Shown: positions 18,778-28,311 of the stretch, piece after piece
Layout of the letters: each line of letters opens with the position of its first letter
Numbering within the stretch: position 1 is the first letter of the stretch
Notes under the pieces: generated by a model
Told to the model about the DNA's origin: nothing
Databases searched by the model: none
The model's input: the letters and a program-made list of their open reading frames with translations, nothing else
Position numbers and translations under genes: made by a program
Assembly: GCF_000024425.1 (NCBI RefSeq)
Contig: NC_013946.1
Span: 1,488,001-1,552,000 of the forward strand
Direction: 5' to 3'
Length of the DNA stretch: 64,000 nt
Origin: Meiothermus ruber DSM 1279
GTDB lineage: Bacteria > Deinococcota > Deinococci > Deinococcales > Thermaceae

Positions 18778-18781
<4 letters not shown>
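17717..18781 (-). CDS. CARF-wHTH-RelE effector (Cami1-type mRNA interferase)
   Basis: 354 residues from a GTG at 18781 that overlaps the cmr6 stop (GTGA). Residues about 1-165 form a CARF domain of the APE2256 type: TTVGTSLL at the start and INATGGFKAEISY about residues 129-141. Residues about 180-245 look like a winged helix (GLSPLGEAYLEAF). Residues about 250-345 resemble a RelE/ParE-type toxin (LSEFKSGRGDALG ... RLFYVEKDGKLYVFALTRHG), followed by an acidic tail. The order CARF-wHTH-RelE is that of Cami1, a cA4-activated ribosome-dependent mRNA interferase. Cmr2 in the same operon has an intact GGDD, so the ligand can be made. The CARF call is firm; RelE rests on pattern. Confidence 0.78.
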
Positions 18782-19726
<945 letters not shown>

Positions 19727-19740
<14 letters not shown>

Positions 19741-20119
19741 CGTCGCCTCCTGTCTCGACCTTCAGGACGCTTTTGGCAAAGCGCTTGAAGTAGACCCAGG
19801 CCTCCAGCACCCGCCGGGTGTGGTGCATGTAGACCGTGGTGGGGGCCTGATGCAAATGCGCCAGCAGGTCGCCCTCTACCTCGAGGATGGCCCCGAGGTG
19901 CTCGAGCAGCTTCTGGTGGGCCCGGGCCCGCGGGCCTTCGCCGCTGGCCTTGTCGGCGCTAAAGGCCACCGCCTGGCAAAGCCCGCTTTGCAGCACCATC
20001 ACCGGGAAGCTGTGGCACAGGCCGCCGTAGATTCGCTTGAGCTCGGGGTCGGCCTGCTCCAGGCTGCTCACCAGCTCCAGGGCCCGCTTCATATCCTTCT
20101 GGTTGCGGGTTTGGGGCAT
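19727..20119 (-). CDS. cmr5: Type III-B small subunit Cmr5
   Basis: 130 residues, mostly helical, with the Cmr5 features KRIYGGLCHSFPVMVLQSGL and the late YMHHTRRVLEAWVYFKRFAK. Cmr5 lies along the middle of the complex and contacts the target RNA. It starts two bases after cmr4 ends. Confidence 0.93.
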
Positions 20120-20121
20120 GG

Positions 20122-20859
20122 CTACACACCCCCCAGCACCCGCAGCAAGCCACGCCCCACGCTGGCCTCGCCCCCTATCTGCAGGTAGGGGCGCCGGTGC
20201 AGCTCGGCGAAGTGTGCTGCGTCTTTGGCGAGGGCAAAGCTCGAGAAAACGGCCTCGGCGGGGATGGCCTCCTCATACCACAAAGCCCCGCTGGCGACGG
20301 TTTTACTTGCGCTCTCGAGGCGCACCCGTGCGATGACCTCGAGGCCGGTCTGGCAAAAGTAGCTAAACACATCGTTGCTCACCAGGGCCAGGCGCTCCAT
20401 CAGGTCTGGCTCCTCTTTTCCAAACAACAGCCCGCTGATGGCCTTAGCCAGCGCTTCAGAGGAGCCTTTTACCTTCAGGTCGATGTCTTCCAGAATCACC
20501 TGGTTGTTGTACTGGATGGCGCTCCCGGCCAGGGCTTCGGCATCGCGCTGCCAGCGCTGGAGCACCAGCGGGCAGGTGATGAGCGCGAAGGTTCCAGCAT
20601 AAGAACGCACCGGCAGCAGCAGCAGACGGGCATCGGTGAGGGTAAGCTCGCCCATCTGCTCCAACGAACCAAAGATCTTATTGGCCGCCTCATCCGCGCG
20701 CCCATCGCGCAGCACCCCCTTGAGGCTGCTGGCGGGAATCAGCGGAAAGCCTGTGGCTGCTTCGCGGGCCACCGGCAGGTCAATCACCGAGCCCGAAACC
20801 TGCCCGGTACCGGGATGCACCGGGGTCAGGGCCTGTAAGAAAAACGCCTTAGTCTGCAT
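20122..20859 (-). CDS. cmr4: Type III-B backbone RNase Cmr4
   Basis: 245 residues from ATG 20859. The catalytic Asp for target RNA cleavage is at residue 27 in SGSVIDLPVAREA, followed by GFPLIPASSLKGVLRD. The C-terminal glycine-rich RAMP signature is LQIGGEASVGRGLLRVL. It forms the repeated backbone that cuts bound RNA every six nucleotides. At 245 residues it is shorter than many Cmr4 proteins (about 280-300). The start overlaps the end of cmr3 by 11 bases. Confidence 0.93.
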   Translation of the reverse strand: MQTKAFFLQALTPVHPGTGQVSGSVIDLPVAREAATGFPLIPASSLKGVLRDGRADEAANKIFGSLEQMGELTLTDARLLLLPVRSYAGTFALITCPLVLQRWQRDAEALAGSAIQYNNQVILEDIDLKVKGSSEALAKAISGLLFGKEEPDLMERLALVSNDVFSYFCQTGLEVIARVRLESASKTVASGALWYEEAIPAEAVFSSFALAKDAAHFAELHRRPYLQIGGEASVGRGLLRVLGGV

Positions 20860-21985
20860 AACTTCCCACCCCCCACAGGGCAAGGCCAAAACCGTCCTTG
20901 CGGTCTTGCTCGTTGTCCGAGACCGGGCGCAACCAGCTTTCCAGCACCGCGCTGGGATCGCCCTCCAGCAGCTCGAAGAAGTAGACGCTGCCCGCGGGCA
21001 CCATCCAGCGCACCGGCTTGGGTCGGTTGTTGCGCAGGCTCCAGCCCGAGACCGGCTCCCGCCGCCCCACCGCTGCGGCCACCAGCCGCAGCCTGACCTT
21101 GGCCAGCCCCCGGGGCAGGTGCTGTTCACCCGGCTTTTTCAACCACCCGGGCTTCCAGCCGTCTTCGAACAGGGCCGGCGTGGCTAAAACCATGCGGATT
21201 AGCTGGCCCTTGGCAAGCCCGGCAAAGGCTTTCTGGATACTTTCGGGGCAGTCCCACCAGTAGCGCGAAAGCTCCTCGCGCACCCGCAGCGCCACCGGTC
21301 GCGACTCGCCGCCCAGGAACCCCAGTAGCTGGGGGGTGTGCCCCTCAGGGAGGGAGGCCCGGGCCCGCAGGGTATAGGGGATGTACCGCCCATTCTGCAC
21401 CTGCTCGAGGGCGCGGTAGCTCACGCTAAAGAGCTGACCTTCCTGGGCCTTGCCCTTGGATGGATCCATCGCCACATGGATGCGCTGTTCGGCGGGCGGG
21501 CCCGCCACCCGCTCGGGCAGCACAGTTTCCCCTAGCAGCCAGCGTTTCATATCGCCCTGCCGCCAGAGGGTATAGCCGGGCTGGGGTTTGACATCCTCGC
21601 TCACCCGCAGCGGCATCAGACCTTCCGGCAGGTTGCACCCACCCACGGGCTGGAAGGGTTGCAGGCGCATGACCCTATCCTGGTGGTCTTTTCGGTAGAC
21701 AAGGGCATCGCGCGGGGCAGGCAGGATAATTTCCTCACCACAGGCCAGCAAAGGGCCATAAATGGGCAAACCATGAAGGTTTTGTAGATACTGGTAATCG
21801 CTCCAATTGGCCTTCTGGGCAAAACCGACCTGGGCGCGCACAAAACCGGCCACCGTGCTGGGTAAGGGCAGGGGCAGGCTTTGCGCGGCCGTCTCGGTTC
21901 CATCGGCGGCACTGAAGGGCCTTCCATCGCGCCAAAACTGGGGGGTGAGGGCTTGAATTTCCAGAACACGTTCAGGCACGGCCAA
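20849..21985 (-). CDS. cmr3: Type III-B crRNA-handle protein Cmr3
   Basis: 378 residues, a Cas5-like RAMP protein that holds the 5' crRNA handle next to Cmr2. Recognisable text includes TPQFWRDGRPFSAADGTE near the N-terminus, PLPLPSTVAGFVRAQVG and IYGPLLACGEEIILPAP. It overlaps cmr2 by 14 bases and cmr4 by 11. Because the locus has no Cas6, this protein presumably accepts a handle made by Cas5c. Confidence 0.93.
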   Translation of the reverse strand: MAVPERVLEIQALTPQFWRDGRPFSAADGTETAAQSLPLPLPSTVAGFVRAQVGFAQKANWSDYQYLQNLHGLPIYGPLLACGEEIILPAPRDALVYRKDHQDRVMRLQPFQPVGGCNLPEGLMPLRVSEDVKPQPGYTLWRQGDMKRWLLGETVLPERVAGPPAEQRIHVAMDPSKGKAQEGQLFSVSYRALEQVQNGRYIPYTLRARASLPEGHTPQLLGFLGGESRPVALRVREELSRYWWDCPESIQKAFAGLAKGQLIRMVLATPALFEDGWKPGWLKKPGEQHLPRGLAKVRLRLVAAAVGRREPVSGWSLRNNRPKPVRWMVPAGSVYFFELLEGDPSAVLESWLRPVSDNEQDRKDGFGLALWGVGSYAD

Positions 21986-23438
21986 CCTCCGTTTGGTTTT
22001 CGGTTTTTACACCGCTTAGAAAACGAGCAACAACCAGCTCTTTGGCGTAATCGAGCAAATCCTGGCGGGATTCGAACAGGGGCAGCTTCAGGCCCTTGCG
22101 CTCCTTACGCCCCAGGATGCGCTCGGCCTCGGCTTGCAGGTAGGCCACGTTCATATCGTCCTGCCACTCCCGGGCCAGCTCGAGCAGCTCGTAGGCCAGG
22201 CCCTGGGTGAGATCGCCCTGCTCGAACGACTGCAGTAGCTCACGCCAGCGCAGCCTGTCCCAGGGGCGCACCACGGTAATGGGTGCTCCACCTCGAGTGT
22301 GCAGGGCCACCGCCAGGGCGTTACGCCCCCCATCCTTGGCCGCTTTTTCGGCGTCTCGAGCGTTTTGCAGCGATTGGGAGAGCGGCTGACGGTAGTGCAC
22401 CACCGCTATCCCTGCCGAGAGGGTGCCGCGCACCCGGTGACGGAAGCTCTCGGAGAGTTCTTGCCCGCAGGCAATGGCCCGGTTCACCGGCAAAAAGGCC
22501 AGCACATCGTCGCCGCCGGAGTAGACCATAAAGCCGTGGTGCTTCCCAACAATCCTCTGGGCTTCGTGGGCGAAGTCGTCGAGTGTTTTGGAAAGTGCGC
22601 GGTGGGCTTCGGGGTTATCTTGCCGGCTAATCAGCTCGCCCATGCGGTCGCCGTCGGCCACCAGGATGGCGAAGTAGGGCTGGGGTTCTGTGATGTGGTC
22701 GTCGTCCTCGCCCCAGCGGTCTTCGGGCTGGACTTTGGGGTTTTGGGCCCGGCGGGCCATGGTGCGGGTGTCCACCACTGTCTGGTACATGCTCACGCCA
22801 TAGCAGCGCTTGAGCAGCGAGATGGCGTCGAGGTGCTCGGTGGGCTTGATGCGCAGGGGGCGGTGGGCGCCGTCGGGCAGACGAAGGGTGGCCTCACCCC
22901 ACATGCGGGGATCAATCACCGCTGCGCGGGAGGGGTCGAGGGGCGATTTGGGTATACCCTCGTCGTTTTGCTGGGTGGGGGCAAACTCGCGCAGGGCCTT
23001 GCGTCCGGCCAGCAGACGCTCCACGCTCTGCCGGGCCTGGGGGTAGTTGTTTTCCAGCGGAACCCAGGCCGCGTAGAACTCGAGGAAGCTTTCAAGCTGA
23101 AGCTGCGCCCTGCCCTGGTCAATTTGCTTCCGGTATCGCTCCGGGAGGCCGTCCATGGCTTCCTGCCAAAGCTGCTTTAGCTTTTCCTGAGCGGCTTTGC
23201 GGGCCCCCTCGGCCAACTGCTGAGGGTCGTCGGTCACCTCGGCCAGAATTTTGTTGGCCCCATCGGCTTCCTGGTCAGATGGGAAGATGAGCCCGGCGTT
23301 TTGCTCGGCCAGATACCGGGCCACCACCCGGCTTAGTTCCTGCAAAATCTGCGAACCGGCGTAGAGGTCGGCGGTGCGCCGGGCCGCGGCGATGAAGTCC
23401 TGTACGGGGCCGATGGAGATAGAGAGCAGGTGGGTCAC
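21972..23438 (-). CDS. cas10: Cas10/Cmr2 without HD domain, cyclase motif intact
   Basis: 488 residues, starting directly with the first palm domain (MTHLLSISIGPVQDFIAAARR). No N-terminal HD nuclease domain is present, whereas full Cmr2 proteins are often 700-900 residues. The second palm is intact: VADGDRMGELI about residues 260-270 and YSGGDDVLAFLP with GGDD at 308-311. It should therefore not cut DNA but should make cyclic oligoadenylate when Cmr binds target RNA. The CARF-RelE protein four genes downstream is the obvious receiver. It overlaps cmr1 in an ATGA. Confidence 0.94.
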   Translation of the reverse strand: MTHLLSISIGPVQDFIAAARRTADLYAGSQILQELSRVVARYLAEQNAGLIFPSDQEADGANKILAEVTDDPQQLAEGARKAAQEKLKQLWQEAMDGLPERYRKQIDQGRAQLQLESFLEFYAAWVPLENNYPQARQSVERLLAGRKALREFAPTQQNDEGIPKSPLDPSRAAVIDPRMWGEATLRLPDGAHRPLRIKPTEHLDAISLLKRCYGVSMYQTVVDTRTMARRAQNPKVQPEDRWGEDDDHITEPQPYFAILVADGDRMGELISRQDNPEAHRALSKTLDDFAHEAQRIVGKHHGFMVYSGGDDVLAFLPVNRAIACGQELSESFRHRVRGTLSAGIAVVHYRQPLSQSLQNARDAEKAAKDGGRNALAVALHTRGGAPITVVRPWDRLRWRELLQSFEQGDLTQGLAYELLELAREWQDDMNVAYLQAEAERILGRKERKGLKLPLFESRQDLLDYAKELVVARFLSGVKTENQTEVGRA

Positions 23439-24658
23439 AGGGGCACCTCCTGGGTAAAACCCTGCATATGGGCCGCTTTGCGAACGGCCTCGAGGGGATT
23501 GTCGGCCTCGAGCGCCTCCAGCACGGGGTCGGCGTCGGGGATATAAAGTGCAAGCTCCTGGCCGCCAATTTTGATGCGCTCGGGCGGTGGGGCCTTGAGC
23601 AACACCACCGCGGGCCGCACACTGCCATCGGCAAAGGCAATGGGTTTCAGGATGATGGGCGAGGCCATGCGCTTACCCTGGGCGTGCTGGGCCTCGAGGG
23701 TACCGCTAAAGCTATTCCCCAGGCGCTGGTAGACGATGGGCAGGCCCAGGTACGGCTTTACCAGGGCGATCTGCGTCTGGCTGGGCCTCAGGGCCAGTAG
23801 GGTTTTATGGTCGTGCCACTTGCCCCCGGCCATGGGCGTGTACGCCATGGTTTTGTCCGTCTGGGGGTCTTTTACGAAGTGCCCTTTGCGCAAACGCGTC
23901 CAGAATTGGCCCAGCTCACGCCAGGCCGCATGGCCCTTGTAGGGGTCGGTGTTGCTGGGTTTGCGGGGCTGACCCAGACAAATTACCGCACCGGCAAGCG
24001 TGGTGTGCGGGGGGTTCTCTGCAGGCTGCTGGGCGAACCAGGCCCTGAGCTGCTCGGGGTTGGCCGGTAGCCAGTTTTGCAGGTCGTTTACAGCCTCGAG
24101 CGCCCCCACCCCCCGCCTGGTGCGAGCACCTATGCCACCAAACGCAATCCAGGCCCGGAGGGCACGGCGCAGGTGCTCCTTTTCGGGGTCGGGCAGGTTG
24201 GGGGTGAGCTCGAGGGTAAACTCCACCCACCGGAGCCCGCTGGCCTCCTCGAGGCCCTCGCTTCTATTCGGATTAAAAGGGTGCAGAAAGAAGCGCTCCA
24301 TCGGCCCGGTTCTGGCGGTGCCCTTGTCCCCAACCAGATCCGAAGGCTTGACGGCATCCCCCGTTTTCTGCTCGAGCACACGCAGCGCCACCTTCCCATA
24401 CCGCTGGGCGCTGCCCCAGATCGCCTCTTCAGCTTTGAACAGCTCCCCTGGGGTGGCATACTGCGCCCCTGCCGTAGCCCGCCACCAGAAACGCAGGTGG
24501 CCGCGCACGCTGGCTGCCCGCACCGGGTGCTCAGGGTCTACCTGACGCGGTGTGGCGCTGCTGCCGAACAGGGGGGTGATGGTGCGCAGCCTAAGCGTCC
24601 AGGTTTCCAGGGCCGGCGCTTTGAGCTGTGGGGGTGGAATCGGAACCGTCCTGGGCAT
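23435..24658 (-). CDS. cmr1: Type III-B RAMP protein Cmr1
   Basis: 407 residues, with two RAMP folds. Conserved text includes LRTITPLFGSSAT, RAASVRGHLRFWWRA and the glycine-rich FGGIGARTRRGVGAL (about residues 173-187). Cmr1 sits at the 3' end of the crRNA. It begins only two bases after the cas7c stop, so the type III-B genes are transcriptionally continuous with the type I-C genes. Confidence 0.94.
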   Translation of the reverse strand: MPRTVPIPPPQLKAPALETWTLRLRTITPLFGSSATPRQVDPEHPVRAASVRGHLRFWWRATAGAQYATPGELFKAEEAIWGSAQRYGKVALRVLEQKTGDAVKPSDLVGDKGTARTGPMERFFLHPFNPNRSEGLEEASGLRWVEFTLELTPNLPDPEKEHLRRALRAWIAFGGIGARTRRGVGALEAVNDLQNWLPANPEQLRAWFAQQPAENPPHTTLAGAVICLGQPRKPSNTDPYKGHAAWRELGQFWTRLRKGHFVKDPQTDKTMAYTPMAGGKWHDHKTLLALRPSQTQIALVKPYLGLPIVYQRLGNSFSGTLEAQHAQGKRMASPIILKPIAFADGSVRPAVVLLKAPPPERIKIGGQELALYIPDADPVLEALEADNPLEAVRKAAHMQGFTQEVPL

Positions 24659-24660
24659 GG

Positions 24661-25641
24661 CTAGACTCCCATCCAGGCATCAAACCTGGCCTCGTCCCAC
24701 TCGGAAAGCTCGAGCATCCGCACCCCTTTGGGCAGTTGGGCGGGGTCGGCGGTAATCCGGTAATCGGTAAAGCTGCGCGGGGGCCTGCCCTCGTCCAGCC
24801 GCTCCACCGAGACCACCTGCCCCAGCTCGAGCAGCCGGTGTGCAGGCGCACAGCCCAGCCGGGCCTGGCGCCGGTTCTGCTCGGCGTTATTGGGGTCGCC
24901 GTTGCCCACATGTTTGAACAGGTACAGGCGGCGGGTGGCCATATGGCCCTTGCTGGCGCTGCGGTCGTGCTCGAACATGTTCATCAGGGCTTCCACCAGC
25001 AGCTTGAGGTCGGCCTCGCTGAAGCCGGTTTGCTCGGCCAGGTGCGCGCTGATGAAACCTTTAGCCATATATAGCCCGTAGGACACCTGGCTTTTGCGCC
25101 CCATGGTGCGCAGCTTGTCCTCGGGCTGCTCGGCCTCCCAGCGCAGATAGTCTTCCAGGGTTTTGGCGTTTTTAACATCCTCGGCCACCGCCCCACGGGT
25201 AATGCTGAACTCCGCCGGAAAGATGGGGTCGAGGCTCCGGGCGAAGGTGATCTGCACCGGCCCTCGCACCTGCCCGGCGTTGGCCCCGGTGCTCATCACC
25301 GCGCCAAAGGTGCGCACGTCGAAGAACTGCTCACACATCCAGCGCCGCGCGGCCTCTACTTTGTCTTTGGTCTTGCTTCCGGTAAAGCCACCCTGGCTTT
25401 TTACGTGGGCCTCGAAGATGGGGCGGTTCAGGTTGGTGCTGTGCTGCACGAAGATGCTGGCCCCAGCGATCTGGGCATAGTTGCGAACGCGCCGCTTCAG
25501 GGCCACGTCGCTCACCAGACCGTGGCCGTCCTCGGGGTCGATGCGCGGGGCGTTGCCACTGTCGGGGTCGCCGTTGGGGTTGCCGTCCTTAACGTCAAAA
25601 AACAGCAGGAACTCGTAGCGGTTTTGGATGGGCTGGGACAT
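24661..25641 (-). CDS. cas7c: Type I-C Cascade backbone Cas7c (Csd2)
   Basis: 326 residues, starting [20 protein letters not shown] with the [19 protein letters not shown] loop characteristic of Csd2, and [21 protein letters not shown]-type text near residue 110. It forms the multi-copy crRNA backbone. A strong ribosome site (AGGAGG) precedes the ATG, directly after the degenerate CRISPR repeat at 25663-25699; this arrangement may favour high Cas7 output. Confidence 0.96.
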   Translation of the reverse strand: MSQPIQNRYEFLLFFDVKDGNPNGDPDSGNAPRIDPEDGHGLVSDVALKRRVRNYAQIAGASIFVQHSTNLNRPIFEAHVKSQGGFTGSKTKDKVEAARRWMCEQFFDVRTFGAVMSTGANAGQVRGPVQITFARSLDPIFPAEFSITRGAVAEDVKNAKTLEDYLRWEAEQPEDKLRTMGRKSQVSYGLYMAKGFISAHLAEQTGFSEADLKLLVEALMNMFEHDRSASKGHMATRRLYLFKHVGNGDPNNAEQNRRQARLGCAPAHRLLELGQVVSVERLDEGRPPRSFTDYRITADPAQLPKGVRMLELSEWDEARFDAWMGV

Positions 25642-25662
25642 CTAGGGCCTCCTTATTCCTGG

Positions 25663-25699
25663 GTTTCAATACCCACTCGATCTTTTGCCTGAGTGCACC
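25663..25699 (-). repeat. Solitary degenerate CRISPR repeat inside the cas operon
   Basis: A 37-bp element in the 59-base gap between cas8c and cas7c matches the array repeat at 30 of 37 positions and has the same orientation as the operon mRNA. The outer stem (CACTC / GAGTG) and the last eight bases of the handle (ATTGAAAC) are intact; the inner stem and the GATA loop have decayed (AAAA loop). The 21 bases that follow it are the cas7c leader with AGGAGG. It could be a Cas5c cut site in the mRNA, a pseudo-crRNA, or an old array remnant. Confidence 0.85.
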
Positions 25700-25700
25700 G

Positions 25701-27560
25701 CTAGGGTGCTGAAGGGGCTTGGGTTTGGGGGGTTTCCTTCTTGCGGCTGGCGGCCATCTGCTGGTAGTAGCCCAGGGCAAACAGGCTCTGCTCTTCCAGG
25801 CTCAGGGTGCGCGGCAGGTTTTTGCCCAGGGCTTTCCAGACCTCGGCGAGCTGGGTGTTGAACCAGTAGGCCAGGCCCGGTGCGTCTTTAGCCATCTTGG
25901 CCAGGTGGTGCTGCGAGAGCCGGGTCAGCCGACCCAGCACCAGCGAGGGGGTGCTGGAGGCAGCCCCGTAGTAGCGCTGGATCACCCCGGCGTTGATCTC
26001 GGACTCGCTGGCGGCCTCCTGAATCTGGGCCAGGAGGCACATCAAACGGCCACAGTGGTAGGCCGGGCTGGGGTGGCTTAGGTCGAGTTCTGCGCTCATC
26101 CGGTAACCTCCTTTGCGGTTGTGGTAGGCCTTCAGAAGCCCCATGCGGGCGTAGATGCGCCCCAGGGCAGCGGCGTCGGGTTTCTGAGCCTTCAAGGCTT
26201 CAGTAAAAGCCCCGGTCATCACCTCGGCGGTGTGGGTCTCCATGATTTTGGCGACCGCTGCGTAGGGGATGGGCAGGCGGGGGTTGAGGGCGGCCCGCCA
26301 GAGGGGGGTTTGGAGCTGTTTGATGGGTTTGAGGTAGTCGTCGAAGTTTTGCTCGGGGGTCTTGGGCCGCTGGAGGCTGAGGAAGAGCCGGTTGAGGCCC
26401 GGCAGGCTGGCCGGCCCCTGGCCGTCGCGCCGCACGATGGCGAGGTCGGTGAACCAGGCCTCCACTGCGGCGACAAAGTCCTCGAGCTGCCCCATCTGCC
26501 AGTCGCGCAACATCACCCGGCCCGAGGCTGGGCTCATGGCGGCAGCAAAAAAGCGGGCGCTGCGGAGTTCGGGCGGGGCCTGGCCAGTTCGGAGGGCCTG
26601 CAAAACCTGGTGGGCGCGCTCGAGGGCCTGTAGCTCCTGGGCCTCGTCTGTTACAGGCGCGAAGAGGTCTTTGAAGAAGTCGTCTTCTTTTGGAATTTCC
26701 CGATCGTACCAGACCACCACCTTCATCTCGCCCAGGGTCTCGGCTTTCTCCAGCAAAGCATCCAGCCCGGCCCGGTAGGCATTGGCGGCCTGCTCCTCCA
26801 CCGCGGCGTTCTCCCCCTGCGAGAGACCATAGGACTCGAAAGCCTCCTTGTCGTAGGTGACCAGGGCGTGCCCGAAGGCGCTCCCGCCCAGCCTGGTCAC
26901 CTTGGGGTGGGTGGAGGCCGGGGTTACCAGCGCACCGCTGGCAAACGAGGGCATGCGCCCCTCCGCGTCTGGCTTGGGAAAAGCCTGGGCCCTGAAGCGC
27001 CGCCACCAGTCACGCCAGTCGGGAAAGTCCAGCACGCACTGGCCCTGAAGCCAAAAGGAGACTTTGTCGGTGGGTTTGAGCTTTTCGGCCCCTTTTTTCT
27101 GGGTCTGGGCCTCGAGCTTCTGCAAAATTAGCTGCATCTGCGCTGGGTCGGACAGGGCCTGGGCAATGGGCTTTAGAAGCGGTACGTCGTTGGCGGCAAG
27201 CTGAATCAGCAGGCGGAAGGTGGCCTGTTTTTGCAGGTTCTTGGCGTGCTCATCGGGCCTCTTAACCTGGCCGTTAGCGTCCCGCTCGGCCAGGCCAAAC
27301 ACCACCGCGCAGGTATCGGCCAGAAAGTGGGCGGCCTGCTCCACCGGGTGTCCCTGGCCCCGCAGGTAGCCGGGAAGGCTCATCATATCGGGCTGGGAAA
27401 GGTCGGGCGCGGTTTTGGCCTGGTTTTCCAGCGGAATCAGCTCGGTGAAGGCCCCCTGCGGGCTTACCCCCACCAGCCAGCGGATTTCTTTGGTGGTAAA
27501 GCCCGGCTCGGCCAGCAACCCTTTCTGCTGGGTGTACGAGACCAACTGCGAAAGCATCAT
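25701..27560 (-). CDS. cas8c: Type I-C large subunit Cas8c (Csd1)
   Basis: 619 residues, a typical Csd1. It starts [16 protein letters not shown] and contains LWYDRE-like [15 protein letters not shown] near residue 285 and the late [15 protein letters not shown]-like region. It recognises the PAM and recruits Cas3; in I-C systems an internal start can also give the small subunit Cas11c, and in-frame methionines in the last third would allow this, although no clear internal ribosome site was identified. It overlaps cas5c in an ATGA. Confidence 0.95.
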   Translation of the reverse strand: MMLSQLVSYTQQKGLLAEPGFTTKEIRWLVGVSPQGAFTELIPLENQAKTAPDLSQPDMMSLPGYLRGQGHPVEQAAHFLADTCAVVFGLAERDANGQVKRPDEHAKNLQKQATFRLLIQLAANDVPLLKPIAQALSDPAQMQLILQKLEAQTQKKGAEKLKPTDKVSFWLQGQCVLDFPDWRDWWRRFRAQAFPKPDAEGRMPSFASGALVTPASTHPKVTRLGGSAFGHALVTYDKEAFESYGLSQGENAAVEEQAANAYRAGLDALLEKAETLGEMKVVVWYDREIPKEDDFFKDLFAPVTDEAQELQALERAHQVLQALRTGQAPPELRSARFFAAAMSPASGRVMLRDWQMGQLEDFVAAVEAWFTDLAIVRRDGQGPASLPGLNRLFLSLQRPKTPEQNFDDYLKPIKQLQTPLWRAALNPRLPIPYAAVAKIMETHTAEVMTGAFTEALKAQKPDAAALGRIYARMGLLKAYHNRKGGYRMSAELDLSHPSPAYHCGRLMCLLAQIQEAASESEINAGVIQRYYGAASSTPSLVLGRLTRLSQHHLAKMAKDAPGLAYWFNTQLAEVWKALGKNLPRTLSLEEQSLFALGYYQQMAASRKKETPQTQAPSAP

Positions 27561-28300
27561 CCACCCCCTTTGCGAACCTGTGGGCTTTCGTAGGGGGGCA
27601 CCTCGAGCACCCCCTGCACCACCTCGGCCTCGAACAGGCTGATGCTCGGTTTCTCGCCGCGGTCGGTGCGCAGCGGGCGACCTGGGTGCGAGAGGTCGAA
27701 GACGTCGTAGAGCATCCAGCCGATTTTTTCGTTGTAGGGTACCGGGGCGGCCCCTTCATCCTCGACCAGCCGGAAATAGCCGGTAAACTCGCGGCAGCCC
27801 AGGTAGGGCTGGTAGATGCACTGGCCGGCCCGGGCCCGCCTTTGAAAACTCTGCTCGATTTTTTGCCGCAAAGCGGGGTCTTCGCGGTAGAGCACGGCCT
27901 GGGCGGTCAGGCGGTAGCGCACGTTTTTAAGGGCCATGGTCTGGCGCTGGGTGCGGCCCTTGGTGTCCTGGCCGGTATCATCCTTGGTGGCGTCGGCGTA
28001 CAGGGGCTCAAAGCTGCCGGGGTCTTTCATCCAGGCCTGGATGTTGCGCACGCTGGCCTTCTCCTTGACCTCGTTGCGCATCAGGCTGATGTAGCGCACC
28101 GGGCTCAGCACCTCGATGCGGCGCACCTGCCAGTACATCAGGGGCGTTTTATGCTGGGGGTCGAAGTCGAGGTAAATGGCATCGAAGATACCCCGCGCCG
28201 CACTGGGGGTGATGATGGGGTAGCTAAAGCGCTCCACCTTGAACTCGGGCCGGGTAAAACAGGCCAGCTCACCCCAGACTTCCAACTGAAAACTTCGCAT
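27557..28300 (-). CDS. cas5c: Type I-C crRNA endoribonuclease Cas5c (Csd5)
   Basis: 247 residues, starting [20 protein letters not shown]. In I-C this Cas5 replaces Cas6 and cuts at the 3' base of the repeat stem to leave an 11-nt 5' handle; the repeats here have exactly 11 bases (AGGATTGAAAC) after the predicted stem. A Tyr at residue 43 (FDAIYLDF) is in the region of the known catalytic Tyr. It is probably the only pre-crRNA processing enzyme in the locus, so it should supply both Cascade and Cmr. The start is 11 bases after cas3 ends. Confidence 0.94.
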   Translation of the reverse strand: MRSFQLEVWGELACFTRPEFKVERFSYPIITPSAARGIFDAIYLDFDPQHKTPLMYWQVRRIEVLSPVRYISLMRNEVKEKASVRNIQAWMKDPGSFEPLYADATKDDTGQDTKGRTQRQTMALKNVRYRLTAQAVLYREDPALRQKIEQSFQRRARAGQCIYQPYLGCREFTGYFRLVEDEGAAPVPYNEKIGWMLYDVFDLSHPGRPLRTDRGEKPSISLFEAEVVQGVLEVPPYESPQVRKGGG

Positions 28301-28311
28301 CCAACCTCCTT

